From NCBI RefSeq assembly GCF_905404315.1, contig NC_066273.1, positions 3,782,001 through 3,846,000 of the forward strand: a DNA stretch of 64,000 nucleotides, written 5' to 3'. The notes beneath the pieces were generated by a model that had not been told where the DNA came from, ran no database searches, and saw only the letters and a program-made list of their open reading frames with translations. Below, in pieces: positions 27,201-41,817 of this stretch (positions are counted from its first letter, which is position 1; the number at the start of each line of letters is the position of its first letter). The DNA comes from Leptidea sinapis (lineage: Eukaryota > Arthropoda > Insecta > Lepidoptera > Pieridae). Position numbers and translations under genes: made by a program.

Positions 27201-30200
27201 CGGGGTGTCTCGGAAGGAGGCTCGAATCTCGGACCGCCTGCTCACTAGGCTGGATGGAGAGATGATCACTAACGATCTAATATATCTGTTAGTCCAATGG
27301 ACTCTATGTTTGAAGAGACTAACAAAAAAGCTCCGACAACAATTGTAGATCATGCAATTAGCTACAAAAATTGTCATCACACTCTATCTCCTAAGATTCA
27401 CTAACTCGAAGAAAATGCGATTCTAGAATTTACTAAAGTTGAATTCCCCATAGCACACGTTTCCACACGACCTGGAAGTTGTTAGCTAGTTTTCTTCACG
27501 CTGTTTTAAGGTGGTTTCCACAGTAGGCCTACTCCACGGTCAATTTGTTTAATTTACTAGCAGAATAATTCATTCGTAGTTATAGGCTCTTCTATGATCA
27601 ATCTTCTTAAATCGCTCTTTTTTGCTATTTCACTCCAAAATTGATTTCAAATATCATGATGATTGAAAGATATCACTTTACAAAAAGGCAACCTTCACGG
27701 TGATTGTCAATAAATCATAAATTTTAATTGCCCAACAATTAAATTTATGAGAAATTAAAATATCATTATGATTAAGGGAAGGGATATTATTTAACAAAAA
27801 AATATAACAATCATGATGATTGTCAATAAAATATAAATTTTAATTCTTGTTTATCACTGTAATTTAGTTTTAATCGGAGTTTGATAGTTCTGTTATCTAT
27901 ATTTGAATTTGTACATTCTTTTTTTAATTCTTTCAATGTAAACAGACAGTCGTCGCTAGATTTATACCCAGCAGTGCATTTTAATAATTAAGCATAATAA
28001 CTTAGATTAAGAATTGGCCTCCGCTTCGCTTCAACTAGATACCGTAGTCCCTAAGAACTATAGCTTTTTTTTTATTACGGCAACTATCAGATGCTTGTGT
28101 GCGTTGCATCTTGACACTCAATGGCATCTTTCCAATTTTGTAACATACATGCATATTTTGGAGAATACAACTTTAGTAAATCATAAAATCGCTTTTTCTC
28201 CGAAATATTGAATCTTAGAGGAGAATATACAAGGACAATTTTGTAGAATATTGCATGATCTTCAATAATTTATGTCGGACTTTTTTTCATGCACACACCG
28301 TTCGGAAAAAAAATCCCAATTATCCATTTTTGCGAACTGACCTTGAATATTTTTTCGGATGGGATCGATGGACTTTTCATAATTTTATTGTACTGGTATC
28401 CCTAACGTTCATGTTAGTATTCACCTACTTAGGAAACTATGCTCTATGCAAGAGTCCCACCACTGTTTTTCGGCTATTCAGTGGTTATTTTCCGCAACAT
28501 GTCTACTGTTCGCCTATTTTGCGTGAAAATAAGTCATTAAATTCACTCAAGGTCTTTGGAGCCTGGAGTTTTAGACAGCCACACTGCAAAATTATTAACT
28601 TCACAAAAAAAATATATTTAGTCACAGGTGTGTTTGTGTTCCCTAACTTTTTAAACGTAGAGGTGTCGAATAAACGTATATAGTAATTCGTAAATGGTAA
28701 GCACTCGGTTGGGGTCGACAAGGCGCCTTGGATGAGATGAGACCACCCCTGCTTTTGCGCGTCACGCATATCGAAGGCTTAGTAATGACCACTGCTATTA
28801 TTTCAGGTACATAGTGAAGAATGAAGGTGCCCGCGCCTTGTTCAAGGGTCTTGGGCCGAACATTGTGGGGGTAGCTCCCTCCAGGGCTATTTACTTCTGC
28901 ACATACTCTCAAGCGAAGGCGATCCTCAACCAGCACATCTCGCCAGACACACCTATCGTCCATATCTCCGCGGCTAGTGCTGCCGGTAAGTGGACCTGAC
29001 TAATTAATTAATCTAATAATCAAATAAAAAAATAATGATCATAATCGATTCACCCAGTGAAAAGTTCTGAAGTAACAAACATAAAAAATACCGATGATTC
29101 GAGAACCTCCTCCTTTTTTGAATTCGGTTAAAAATTATTATGACAAAGTGTTTATATGAATGAATATCAAACCTTATACATTTTACCCTTAGATAAGTTA
29201 TACGTTTCTTGCTGCTAGAACCAACAAGTAAGTAACAGCAGTGAGAGGCTCCTTTGCACCGGATGCCGGCTAGATTATGGGTACCACAACGGCGCCTATT
29301 TCTGCCGTGAAGCAGTAATGTGTAAGGGTGCCGTAGCTAGTGAAATTACTGGGGCAAATGAGACTTGACAACTTCTGTCTCAAGGTGACGAGCGCAGTTG
29401 TAGTACCGCTCAGAATTTTTGGATTTTTCAGTAAACCTGAGCCGCACTGCATTGTAATGGGCAAGGCGTATCAATTACCAACAGCTGAACTTCCTGCTCG
29501 ACTCGTCCCTTATTTTCATAAAAAAAACGTAAGGATTGTTACTTTAGTGCGTGTCAGAAGCTACGTTACGTCTTACACTCGCGATTTGTCTGTCACATTG
29601 TCTTAGTGTGCTGCGTGCATTGCTCAAAATAGAGGTTAACTATCAACCCCAAATTTATTTTCGACGTTTTCCCGGCTGTCACAGTTTATCTAGACGTAAA
29701 AATATTAGTATAGTATTGTATGCAGACTCATTTAAAGTATAAAACAGAACCCCAACTTAACCGAATATTTGTCCAGTCGTTATCAACCGGTCACAGTATT
29801 GATAAATTATTATTCTTTGGAAATGCGACGCATACATAACCGGATTTATCTGACTGCCAAGTCAGATATATCCAGATTGGATTGGATAGACTATTTGGTG
29901 TTTGAGTATTTTTTTGCATCACTTTACATATTATATTTGAAATGATTTTTAAAACTAGTAATGTAACATGTGGCAACGAGTTTTTTGCGACTTCTTCTCA
30001 TTAGCTCAACCCTTGTGGTGGGTCGCCCACCCCAAATTTTTTTATTTTTTTCAATTTATTATGATTCAGCATTAAAAAATACACACAACTTCAAATTTTC
30101 ACCGTTCTACGATCAACACCTATTTTTCACACATACATCCACAGAGATTCAATAGAGTTGCAAGATGGCAATCGATTTTTTTGACGATTTGATTGCTTAT

Positions 30201-33200
30201 TATGTTTTTTATGAAATAAGGGACGAGACGAGCAGGACGTTCAGCTGATGGTAATTGATACGTCCTGCCCATAACAATGCAGTGCCGGTCAGGATTCTTG
30301 AAAAACCCAAAAATTCTGAACGGCACTACAACTGCGCTCGTCACCTTGAGACATAAGATGTTAAGTCTCATTTGCCCAGTAATTTCACTAGCTACGCCGC
30401 CCTTCTGACCGAAACACAGTAATGTTTACACATTACTGCTTCACGGCAGAAATAGGCGCCGTTGTGGTACCCATGATCTAGTCGGATTCCTGTGCAAAGG
30501 AGCTTCCCACTGGTGTGTCAGTGTAATTTTCGTGACCAACATGAATAAAGTGATTTTGATTTAATTTGACTTACAATACTAGCGTATAAATAAACGACGC
30601 TTGCGATAGAGAATAACATCGACCCTATTGTAATTGTAACCGATTATGATTGACAAGTCGTCAATAGTCAGCCACGCTTGACATTAACTCGATAGTAGTT
30701 TGATTATTAAACCACTAGCTGACGTACCACTGACCTGTATAAATACCACTGGACAGGCTGATCTATATGTTTGGCAGCAATTTTTTTTGTGCCTGTTAGA
30801 AGCGCCACCCGCGAGCGTCCGGAGAACTAATTTTGACCTTTAATACTAATAAGGCTGCGAAGGAACGTACAATTACTCTGAAGTATTTTTGCATATTGAA
30901 TTAATTTCGTTCGTTTTCCGTGTTATTTATACTTCAACATTCAACGTAATAAAGTACACAATAATTTTTTGTAAATAGTTTCCCACCATCTATGTTGTCC
31001 ACTAGGTTGTCATCGCTAGTTTTAGTACCGCAGACTCTCGCTACATGGCCAACAGCGCCAAAATGGCGGATATCAAACAGGCACAAAAGCACTTTGACAG
31101 CCGCCAGTCCATTGGATAATACGAGGGCTGCACTAAAAGTATCGGGAATCAAGGAAGTGACACAACATAACTATTTAAAAAATATGTATTTGTTGCTTTT
31201 CGAAGTATTCTCCGCGAAATTTGACACATTTTTCCATACGATGGACCCAATCATTGAAGCAACCATTCCATTCGGAAGTTGAGATCTCCAAAATGGCCGT
31301 TTTGTAGGCGTCCACAGCTTCTTCAGGTGATGAAAATCTCTGCCCACGCAATTTATTCTTTATTTTAGGGAAAGTATAAAAATCATTAGGGCTTAGGTCG
31401 GGGCTGTACGGCGGATGGTCTAATAATTCTATGTTTTCTTGCTCTAAAAACTCTTTTGTTCTGTGCGCGGTGTGATAACTCGCATTGTCGTGATGGAGGA
31501 TGATGCGGCGTTTGCAGTTCTCTTTACGGAGTTCAGAAACGACCTGTGGCAAACAAACCTTTTTTTAAATAAATAAATGGTATTCGATTTTTAAAACCAA
31601 GAAGTTTTCAATTAAAAAGATTTTAATATGATAGGAACAGTGGAAATATTCCATTCCTGATACTTTTAGTGCAGCCCTCGTAGTAGAGGTCAGTGTAACA
31701 TACACATTGACAAATTAGTCACGCATTTCGCACGTTCACGTTAGTTGTCAAATCGTCTCTACGCTTATAATATATTCCAAGTCTATGAATATAACATTGT
31801 TTTCGTTTACACACTGTATACATTATAACCACGATTTCGCGTGGTATATTTATGTCACGTGGGCTTAAATATCTTCCAAAGCCGATAATATCTAGAGGAT
31901 TATGAAATTATTGATAATAATTATTGTCTACAATGCGGAATTATAAATAAGTATCAATTTTGAATGTTTGTAAAGATAAAGATCGTCAAAAGACCTCCAT
32001 TTATTTTTCAAACGCTTGATACCAACATAACTTGTAGAGATTAATATGTTTATACACGTATGTATGTATGTATTTATTATAGTATTTCCATTCACTGTAT
32101 TCTCATAATTTTTGTAGCCAGAATTACCAATTATCCACACCACATATAGTGTTATGTGAAGAAATCAAGTCTTTCAATTTCAAGTATTTTTGATATTATA
32201 TAATGAAATTATGTCAAATTAGGAATCATCTATCGATATACATCTCTATACATATACATATAAATAAAATTGGAGTGTCTGTTTGGAATATATACACCAA
32301 ATACACCAAAATAACATTTTTTTAAATTTTTGACTGTCTGTTTGTTCCGGCTAATCTCTTAAATGGCTGGACCTATATTGTCGGGACTTTAACTGGCAAG
32401 TAGCTGATGTAATAAAGAGTAACTTAGGCTACGTTTATTTTAGAAAAATAACGTAATTTTGCAATTTCCAAGACCAAGAACGGTCTAACTGTAAAAATAA
32501 TTGATATGGCAAAACAACGTTTGCCGGGTCAGCTAGTTGAAATATAATATTATGTACTTCGCACTATTCGCGATTCGAACAAACACTTTATTCATCTGTA
32601 GGTACTATACTGTAATCCGTACACTTTTGTGTGGTTTAATATTAAGCATGATAAATATATATAATTAAAAAAAATCGAATCCTCGCACGGCAAGATAAAA
32701 CATTTCGTACTTAATAGAAACATATCTAAACAGTTTGTTAATATTTAAGTAGTATTCCTCACTTCTGGGATTAAGTACATAAATTTAATTTGTACCCAAA
32801 TTTATGGTCGATGTGGGCACTACCAGTACCAAACTTATTATGTGAAACCAGAGGATATTTATAACATAATCGTAATATTTAGTGTGAAGTGTCCATAACA
32901 GTAAATAAGTGAAAAAAAATCGACCTCGTATCAAAATATTGGCGAACAAACAAGTCTATCAGGTTTAGTCACATGTTGCGCCCATTAATTTGGAATTAAT
33001 AATATCTGCGTAGCAATGGAGGGGTGTGTCAGCATCCAGAATGCTAAAGAAATCCTATTGCATTTGCCTCTGTTACCTTTTAACACATATACGCATTTAG
33101 ATGAAGTTTGACAAGATGTTAAGCAGTCAGTGAAAATAAAAACAGAATTCCAACACAAACCACTGTATTATGTGCAGATTTTACAATCATAACTGTTAAT

Positions 33201-36200
33201 TTTCAAATATACACTCTCGGAATTATTTAACAGCACTTTAAGAGACCCGCAAACTACAGACTTTCGATCGGCCGATAGTTTGGTTGAGTTCGGCTGTTAA
33301 GTGCGCACACTGGCCCGACTAAACAGTTGGGTCTGTGATGAGTGCGCACACTAGACAACTATCGGCCGAGAGTTTTAGGGACGATTCGCTATTAGTTTTA
33401 AATCGGCTATTGATAAATCTGGCCGACTAAACAATCGGTGGGGTGCGCGCCTAGAAGAGCGCTGTACTGATTTAACAGTCGGCCGATAGTTTGCTGACGG
33501 TTCAGTTTGAAGGCAATCGTGTAGCCCATCAAACTTTTTTTGTCGGCCAATACCGAATCGTTATAATGTGCGCACTCTCATACATCTTCATACTGATTAA
33601 GAAACCGACCAAACTATCGGCCGATCAAAAGTCTGCAGTTTGCGGGGTCTCTAACACTGCAGAATTATTAATTTAATCCCGAGCGAGGCATTCTCTCCTC
33701 TCCTCACCCCTCCACGACACGTTTGTTTTTCGTCTAGTCCAGACTCCAGTTGCATGGAAGCTTTGTTGAGTGACACGTCGCACACTGTACTGACTCTGGA
33801 TTGTGACTGGTTCGTCTGCTCCTGTCCAGCTGCAGTGCAGGAGCGCCGAGTCTGGACTAGACTGGACTGGTCTGGTCTGGTCGGGTCTGGACGTCCCTGC
33901 TGGCCAGACCGACTCCGCTTGCAATGTAGGACCGGCGATAGACTTTGTTCAGACGCGAACTTGACTGTTCTATTCGGCTGTCTTAGCTTATCCTCAGTAT
34001 AATTTCAGCTATCATAAGACAATAAAAACGAAATAAAAGATTATTGTAATCTTACATAATAATAATAATATTGACACACTCTTACAGAAATTATCTTGCC
34101 TCAAAATAGGCATAGCCTGTACTATAAGTACAAGACGACGATATATTTAATACAATATAGTTAAACATACATATACATCATATAAATTAGTGCACCTACC
34201 GGGATTCGAAACCGGCACCTCCTAACTTAGTAGGCAGGGTCAATAACTGGGCTATAGGGGTGGTTGTCACATGTTTTACGTGAGTAAACTTAAAGACTTC
34301 AGTCTTAGTAAAAGCAGAGTTTAGAAATCAATAAACCTGATAAAGTAACTTTTGGTTGCAGGGTTCGTGTCCTGCACAATGACCAATCCCATCTGGTTCG
34401 TGAAGACCCGGCTGCAGCTCGACGGACAGAACGTGACAGCCCTGGAGTGCATTAAGAGAATATACGCGAGACATGTAAGCTAATTTTTTCGCAACGAATT
34501 AAATTTTTGAAGTTATATACGATACTTCTTTAGGCGCGTCATGAAAAAATGATGAGAGTGAAATTTTAAGATGCGCGCGCATCACAAGAGTTACAGGGTG
34601 AAGTTGGTTACTAAAACTTTGTGACGTTTGCGTCATTCGTTTTTTTTTTTTGGTTTCTTCGTTGTCCATTATTGGGACAGGCAAAGGATTCAAGCCCATA
34701 CAGCCGTATTTATTATTTAATAGTCCTTTTAATAATGTATTCATATTTAATAAATGTATTCATCATTTAATATTAATTACTACTTTGTATATATTATAAC
34801 TTCCTTTATATAAATTATACTTTCAACAGGATTCCTGTGTGGACGGAAGTACTGACAGCAAGTAGCTGTCGGTACTTCTATAAAACGGTATTGTTACGTC
34901 GTATGTTCGCAAGAACTCGATATGTACTTACCGGCGTTCAGGAACCTTGACCTTGACGAACTTGCTTTTCAAAAACATGTTTTTCTTGTTACTACTTACT
35001 GTTTGACATTATTGTGTAATGATCCTTACTGGTATATCCAAGGGGTTGAGCATTATTCATTCATAAAGCTAACATTCTGGGCGATACCTTTTTTTTATAA
35101 AATAAGGTTTGAGACGAGCAGGACGTTCAGCTGATGGTTATTGATACGCACTGCCCATTACAATGCAGAGTGCCGCTCAGGATTCTTGAAACACTCAAAT
35201 ATTCTGAGCGGCACTACAATTGTGCTCGTCACCTTGTGTCCACATGATGCTAAGTGTCATTTACCCAGTAATTTCACTAGCTACGGCGCCCTTCACACCG
35301 AAACACAGTAATGCTTACACATTACTGCTTTTCGGCAGAAATAGACGCCGTTGTGGTACCCATAATCTAGCCGGCTTCCAATACAAAGGAGCCTCCCACT
35401 GGTACCTAGAACAAGCAATACTAAAGTGTTATAAGTGGTCAGTATTATTTAGTTATTGGTACACAGTAAGTAGCCCCTTGATGGTGAATCGTCCGGATTT
35501 CGGACTGTCACTGAGGTACCGCAATGGTGCGCCTTCCGAATTTCGGAAGGTCGCGTTAAATCCAACGGTTTTATTGTACTATCCTACTTCCACTTAGCAA
35601 TATTTGATTGTAAATAGAGCGAGATGGCCTCCAATACAAAAACCGTTAGGCATACAATACATTTTTTCACATTTGACTGGAGACCGGTCAATTTTGATCT
35701 TTGCTTCAAACAGGCTTGGTGAAAAAAAAAATGTTCCAAGCATTTGTTTTTTATTATTGTATATTTTTTTAAGTTAGTTCATATTGTAAATAAAACAACT
35801 TATCAAAGCCGTCTGTCTGTGCTTTTATTTATTTACAATTCAAAGAATTATGCGTTTTGATAGGTACCCTAACTATGGTTCAGGACTGCATACACTCAAA
35901 GCACAATTTGTCTTAACATTTTATGGTAAATCGTAGATAATTTAAATCTGTGCGTGTATTTATGTGTAAATAGTCATTTATGTCACATTAAACAATTGTT
36001 TGCGAAAAATTTGCCAAAAAAAAATGGCGAATTTGACGGGCACCGCAAAGGGGGTAGGTAGTATTTACTGATGCATTTGAATAATATTGTTCAAATTTTA
36101 TTACAATATCAAGAAGCATGGCCGTATGGCCTTGAGACTAGGGTTGCCTACCGTACTTAAAAATATATCTATAACACTAATAGAGTATATTTTATTCTAA

Positions 36201-39200
36201 TATACTGTTTTTACGTATGCCAGCTATACTCATTGTCTGTCTATTTACTATATTTAACATACTGGTACCGAAAACAATTAAACTCGGTCGTTTATGAACG
36301 AAGCCATAATCATTCACATCAAAATACATATTATATTTTGTGTTAGTGACAATTTGTTGTAGGATTAACTCGTTTTACGGCCGTTCCCAATATACTATCT
36401 ACAGATAGAGATAAATTACTACCTTCTACTGTCAATAATCTGAAGCTGTCCCAATATACCCGATAAGTCATTCTTATCGCCTTATATTGGGACGCGTGCA
36501 AATTGCAATTTCCATACAAACTTTATATCGCTGGTAAGCTATACGTCGTCCCATTGACAGACAGCGTGCACGGATACGGTGAGTTACCGTCGATAAGTTT
36601 ATTGGGACAGAAAAGTCAACGATAGTTACGATTTTTATCTCAAGTAAGAGATAGATTGAATATTGGGAACGGCTTTGTTTATTAAACTGTAATTTTTTAT
36701 ACGCTTTTTATTAGCTTCACGTGTATGTGTGTTTGTTTGTAACCGACTCATTTGACCCGCTTTAAACGGCCAGATTTCGTTCAAACTTCGTAGATTTACC
36801 GAGGACCGATGACATTACATTAATTTGATAAAATTATTCCATTTTTCAATTTGTAAAATAAGATTTTTGTTAATTTATATAATTTCCATCTATCTTCTAT
36901 AAGGCAGAGGAATTGGTGTTAATTTTAAATTTCTTTTCTATTTGTTTTTGTTCGGTTTTCTATAAAACGCGTGTGTTTTAGTTTTTTAAACATTATTTAT
37001 TACATTCGTCTCTGGAAACAGAAATACTCTACTTCGTCAAGATACACTTGGCAACCCTGCTTGAGACTGTCATAACAAAACAACAACTTATTATTGTGCA
37101 ATTTATAATGCACTAATTTACTACTATATTTACTCGTCACGAAGGAATGATACGACACAAGGTCGCGTAATCACCTCTAATTATTATTATTATTGTACTA
37201 TAAATAAGTCAATTTTCCTCGAATAATAATGTTGTTTTAATTTCCATATCTAAGGGCACTACGTGCGCTAGTACTTTTCTCGATGAGTGCGAGTGTAACA
37301 CAATATACCTACATTAAAAAAAACTTTTAAATGGCGGAAAGACTTTTGACATTATTTCGAAATAAAATATTAATTTTACTCGATATTTTGTTGATTTTCC
37401 AATTAACATGGTCACGAGAGACACCCGGCCGAAGCCCTCGACTTCTAACAAGGGGCACTCTCAAAATGTGGGGTATAGTTTATACCAAAATTTGTCCACC
37501 CCTGTACCTTCCAATTACGAAATTTAGCACAATAGTTTGTTTTTTTTTTAATTTTGAGCTAAATTTCGTAATTGGTTGTGTAGTTATGGCGTGAAAACAT
37601 GACGACACCCATTTATACTATTACTAGGTGACCCGACCGAAGTTGTTGTGTTCAAAATAAAAAAAAAAACTCTTGCGGGTCGAATTTCGTAAAATCCGTT
37701 CTTTATCAACCTCTACTCGGCGAAAGGAATATTTCTAACAAACTTCAAGTCTCTACGCCTTTTATGGTTCCAGACATATCGTGATGAGTCCATATATAGG
37801 TGGAAATCTCTTATATATCTTCGTAACATGTATAAATTACGTGACACGTTGTTTGTCAGTTTTTTTATTATCCACAGAACAACGTCTGTGTCAGCTAGTA
37901 TATATATATACAGTATGCTGTCTGAAAATGATTATGCTTTGGTGTTGTGTTTAGAAGAGGCTTTTCCGGTGAGAAGTCCCTCAATCCTTGTCCACAAATC
38001 TTTCTGTTTGTCTCTGAATTCAGTGGCGCTTCAGCCTGGTGAATTTTAGGCTCCTAGGACCCTGAAGTTGGAAAGCAAGTTTGTTTCTATGACTGTTAAG
38101 TCTAAACTGGTAGCTCTTACTGTACTTTTCTATTTCTTGCTTAATGGTTTCCAGTTTTATGTAAATTTAGTCACTATACTTCTTAAATAACTGAGTAAAT
38201 GAATTGATAAATCAAATCAAATAAGAAAAGTGACAAATATAGAAAATTGTACATTAAGTATCTTTTTATAATATACTTTCTGTAGTTTCTACAAACAATA
38301 AATTACTTTATAGAATTTTTGTCTGTTTGTCAAAGAGGTCGGATTACCATATAGCGTACAAATTCTCACAGTAGATACAGACATAATCTTGTTACTGTTT
38401 TATAACGTTCACTGCGATAAATGGATAATAAAATCCTAAAACTATTGTTATTTTCTAAATATTTACACATATTTTGCTCTATTTATTCATGCACTCAACC
38501 TAGTATCATCCACCGTCCATAAAACACCCTGCAGCAGTAATATGATGAACAAGACGGCTCCTTCTGCCACCAGGGTATCAGAGGCTTCTACAAGGGCATA
38601 ACAGCTTCGTACATGGGCATCAGCGAGACCGTGGTCCACTTCGTGCTGTACGAGGGTGTGAAGGCGCGCCTCATGGCCGCACGCGGCCGCGATGGAGCTG
38701 CCAATGACACGCGCTCCCCGAGGGACTTCCTGGAGTTCATGGGAGCCGGGGCCTTCTCCAAGACAGTCGCCTCCTGCATCGCTTATCCACACGGTAAACA
38801 CTTTATCTGCAATCATTTTTATAGCCTTTCTTTCCAACCAATAATAATGATAAAGACGGTGTGAATTTTCATTTTTCAGTAATTATGTAAAGATCGAAAT
38901 GCTTAGATCATTTATACGCTTAGATAGACTGTGACAACTGTGAAAACGTCGACAAAAATAGATGTTGACAGTTAACCTCGATTTAGAGCAATGCACGCAC
39001 ACTATCACAGAGTGATACAAATCGCGAGTGTAAGACGTAGCTTGTCACGCACAGTAAAGTAATAAACCTGGCCTGTTTTCATTGGTTGTCTAACAGTAAG
39101 AGGCCCTGTCTATACGTATAAATTATCTCAGTCAGAATGTAACTTCCTATACAAACATTTCAAATTCAATATAAAAAACGATTAAACTCCCATACTTTAT

Positions 39201-41784
39201 AAAATCATCGAATCGTAAATAAATGTGTTTAAGGATAACTATGTTTAAAACGAACCATTGTTTGCCATGGTCCTTAAATATTCTCTGTCGTCTTCAAATT
39301 AAATATTATTGTAATACAAGCTCCCTTATCCTCCTGGTCAGTCTAACCTTTACCTAACACATCTACCCACATTTGTGTACTTAACCTATTTTCCGGTGTG
39401 AAGTCCCAAAATTTAAATTCTTACTTGGTCTATGTTTTTGTTCATTTAACTTAAGTTTAATTATTAGTTGTAACTTGATGTTGAAATATTTTTATAAAAG
39501 GCAACCAGTTGTTATAATAACTGCAAATGATAGAAGGACAGGCAGCCATCTTGCTGACGTCAGATTTATTAAGACACTTCGAAAATCAAAATTGTTTGCA
39601 AAACTGTTGAAAGAATATAATATCGTCACACATGAAAAAATTTACTAAATTATTGCGTTGTAAATGATGATAAATTATGGAAAATAAATTCAATTATAAG
39701 ACGCTGTCCTGCCAGTCTTTCAGTTGTTAAATCAGATTTAGATACAGGGCCGTTAATTAAAATTCAGATGTTTTATTGAAAATAGGCATTTTAAATCACT
39801 TATTGAACATTAAAACCTACCACCGATTAGAAGATATAATATGCTTCAGTTCTGAGAATTGGATGGACACAAGAAACTCAGCGGGCTACGGGGTAGTCAG
39901 AGCTGGCTCGCTTCTAGTTCTTAAAAGTATTGATCTAGTAGTTGTATAGTATATTTCTATTTATCTAGTGCATTTATATACACCCCAAATATAGGCTAGA
40001 TCACTTGGCGTTAAGTAGAGACGTCGCTTCATTGTGTGCCTTCTATCGCTGTTATCACGGCAGTGTTCCGATGAGCTGTTTCACCTGATTCCGGCCGCCG
40101 AACTCCACCTTCGCACGACACGCCAAAAGTTATGATATCATCCCCTCAACCGAATGTGTGGCAGAACCACAGTGCGGTTTTCAAGGATCTTTCTTCCACG
40201 TACTACAAAGCTGTGGAATGAGCTTCCTCGTGCAAGTGTTTCCGAGACGATACGACATGGGTACCTTCAAAAAAGCGCGTACACCTTCCTTAAAGGCCGG
40301 CAACGCTCCACTGGTGTTGCAAAAGAATGTGGGCGGCGGTGATCACTTAACACCAAGTGATCCGTACGCTCGTTTGTCCTACAATTACATAAAAAAAAAG
40401 TGCGGTTTTCAAGGATCTTTCTTTCACGTACTACAAAGCTGTGGAATGAGCTTCCTCGTGCAGTGTTTCCGAGACGATACGACATGGGTACCCTCAAAAA
40501 AAAACGCGTACACCGTCCTTAAAGGCCGGCAACGCTCCTGCGATTCCTCTGGTGATCCGTACGATCGTTTGTCTCCGTCTCTTCCATAAATGCACTAGAT
40601 AAATTGTCACAAATCAATATTTATCATTGGCAATCTTTGGCAAAGTTCTTGACATATATTGTGGAATGATAAGTTTGATGAATCGAGGTCACATTGAATA
40701 ACACTAATTCCCTTGTTTCTGAACTACTAAGGTACGCGGAGAACATTGAAATTGTATAATTCAATTCAATTATTCTTTAATATTCCCCTTTTTCTTTGTA
40801 ATTTTTCATTTTTGTGTTCCGTCTAATTAGTGTAAGCGGCACTGCCGCGCTAATCGGACAATGAATAAATAGACAAAATTGAATAGGCAATAGCAATTTT
40901 AATAATAATAATCAAATATTTTCTTAAAAATTAATAAATGTATGTGGAAATGTCAATCTTTTGCACATTTAAGACTTAATCTAGTAGTATAAGACTAATA
41001 AAAAAAAATGGCTCTGTCGTAAATCCTATTACTCCACTGCTGAATATCTAAATGATCGGACAGCCTGGGACTAGATTGTGATTATTTTATAGCGACTGTA
41101 CAATATTGTATATTTTTATTGAAAAGAGCGCATAAAAAATGAATGCTGGGAGAGTTTCTTGCGCCGCTTCTTCTCTCTCAGAGCGCCATTTGTTTCCGAA
41201 GCGGTAGTAGTATCTAGTAGTATAAGAAATGACATCAAAAAGAATTCTAAAGGAATCAATTTTGAGAAAATAAATGCCTTTTATGCCTTTTAATCCCAGG
41301 CTTTTAAGTCATCAACGTAATCCGAAATTTCATAATAAGCTACACAATTTGGCTTTTATAATTGTTTTAAACTTATTGATAGACAATTGTCTAATATAAA
41401 ATGGGAGTTTATTATAGAATTGTATACAATTGTCCCGTATAAGAATGACTTATTTTGTGGAGGTGAGTCGTATGCAATACAAGATTATTGATTGTTTGTT
41501 GTTTATTTAGTGAATGTCATACGTGTCGCTTTCAAGTCGTAAAAGACTAATCCGATTGAAACGATACTTTGCACACGCATTGTCAGGGTACCGAGAATAG
41601 TCAAGTAGAATAGAAATATACGCGATACATTAGTTTTGGTCGTGGATCGCTGGTGCCTGTGGTAGGTAATAAAATACCTGTATTACTGGTCACCAGGATT
41701 CCACTTTTACACAGTGACTAAAAAAGCTTGAAATTCAAAAGGATAGAGGTAAATGTGTTTGTGTGTATGCATGAGAGGTATGTA

Positions 41785-41817
<33 letters not shown>

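Larger units (their letters stand above)
12271..28806 (+). other. Rim2 intron, 16.5 kb
   Basis: Holds a non-LTR fragment (12310-12870), repeat-family fragments, a TTAA MITE inside a retroelement (15884-16446), a mariner 5' part (18521-19156), a head-to-head SINE-like pair, a tandem repeat (21715-22330), further TTAA and TWA MITEs. Two unusually GC-rich stretches (15330-15450, 21240-21540) are unexplained. Nothing recognised in 12880-13940, 14560-15880, 17300-18510, 25300-25760 and 26290-28800 apart from a GC-rich retroelement-like stretch at 27060-27270. Confidence 0.7.
28986..34361 (+). other. Rim2 intron, 5.4 kb
   Basis: Filled by two copies of the 320 bp SINE-like family, a MITE with a mariner inside (30728-31695), a Helitron-like element (32243-32536), a TWA MITE (33242-33651), a GC-rich tract (33670-33970) and a tRNA-derived SINE (34060-34258). 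31,710-32,240 and 32,540-33,235 hold nothing recognised. Confidence 0.7.
34475..38573 (+). other. Rim2 intron, 4.1 kb
   Basis: Contains a 13.9-kb-family repeat (34583-34730, -), a SINE-like copy (35088-35402), an F-family MITE (36378-36675), a hairpin (37509-37573) and Helitron-like ends (37624-37898). 35,410-36,370 and 37,900-38,570 show nothing recognisable. Confidence 0.7.

Noticed and set aside
27060..27270. GC-rich stretch considered as a gene exon
   Set aside because: No splice-compatible frame fits Rim2 and the sequence looks like a retroelement fragment; its family is not recognised.
28255..28683. 142-codon open frame just before a Rim2 exon
   Set aside because: Compositionally AT-rich, Phe/Leu-heavy, no family resemblance, and it lies in a spliced intron.
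33673..34002. Open frames on both strands in the GC-rich tract
   Set aside because: Produced by the repeated CTGGAC/TCTGGTC composition; no conserved domain and no splice fit with Rim2.
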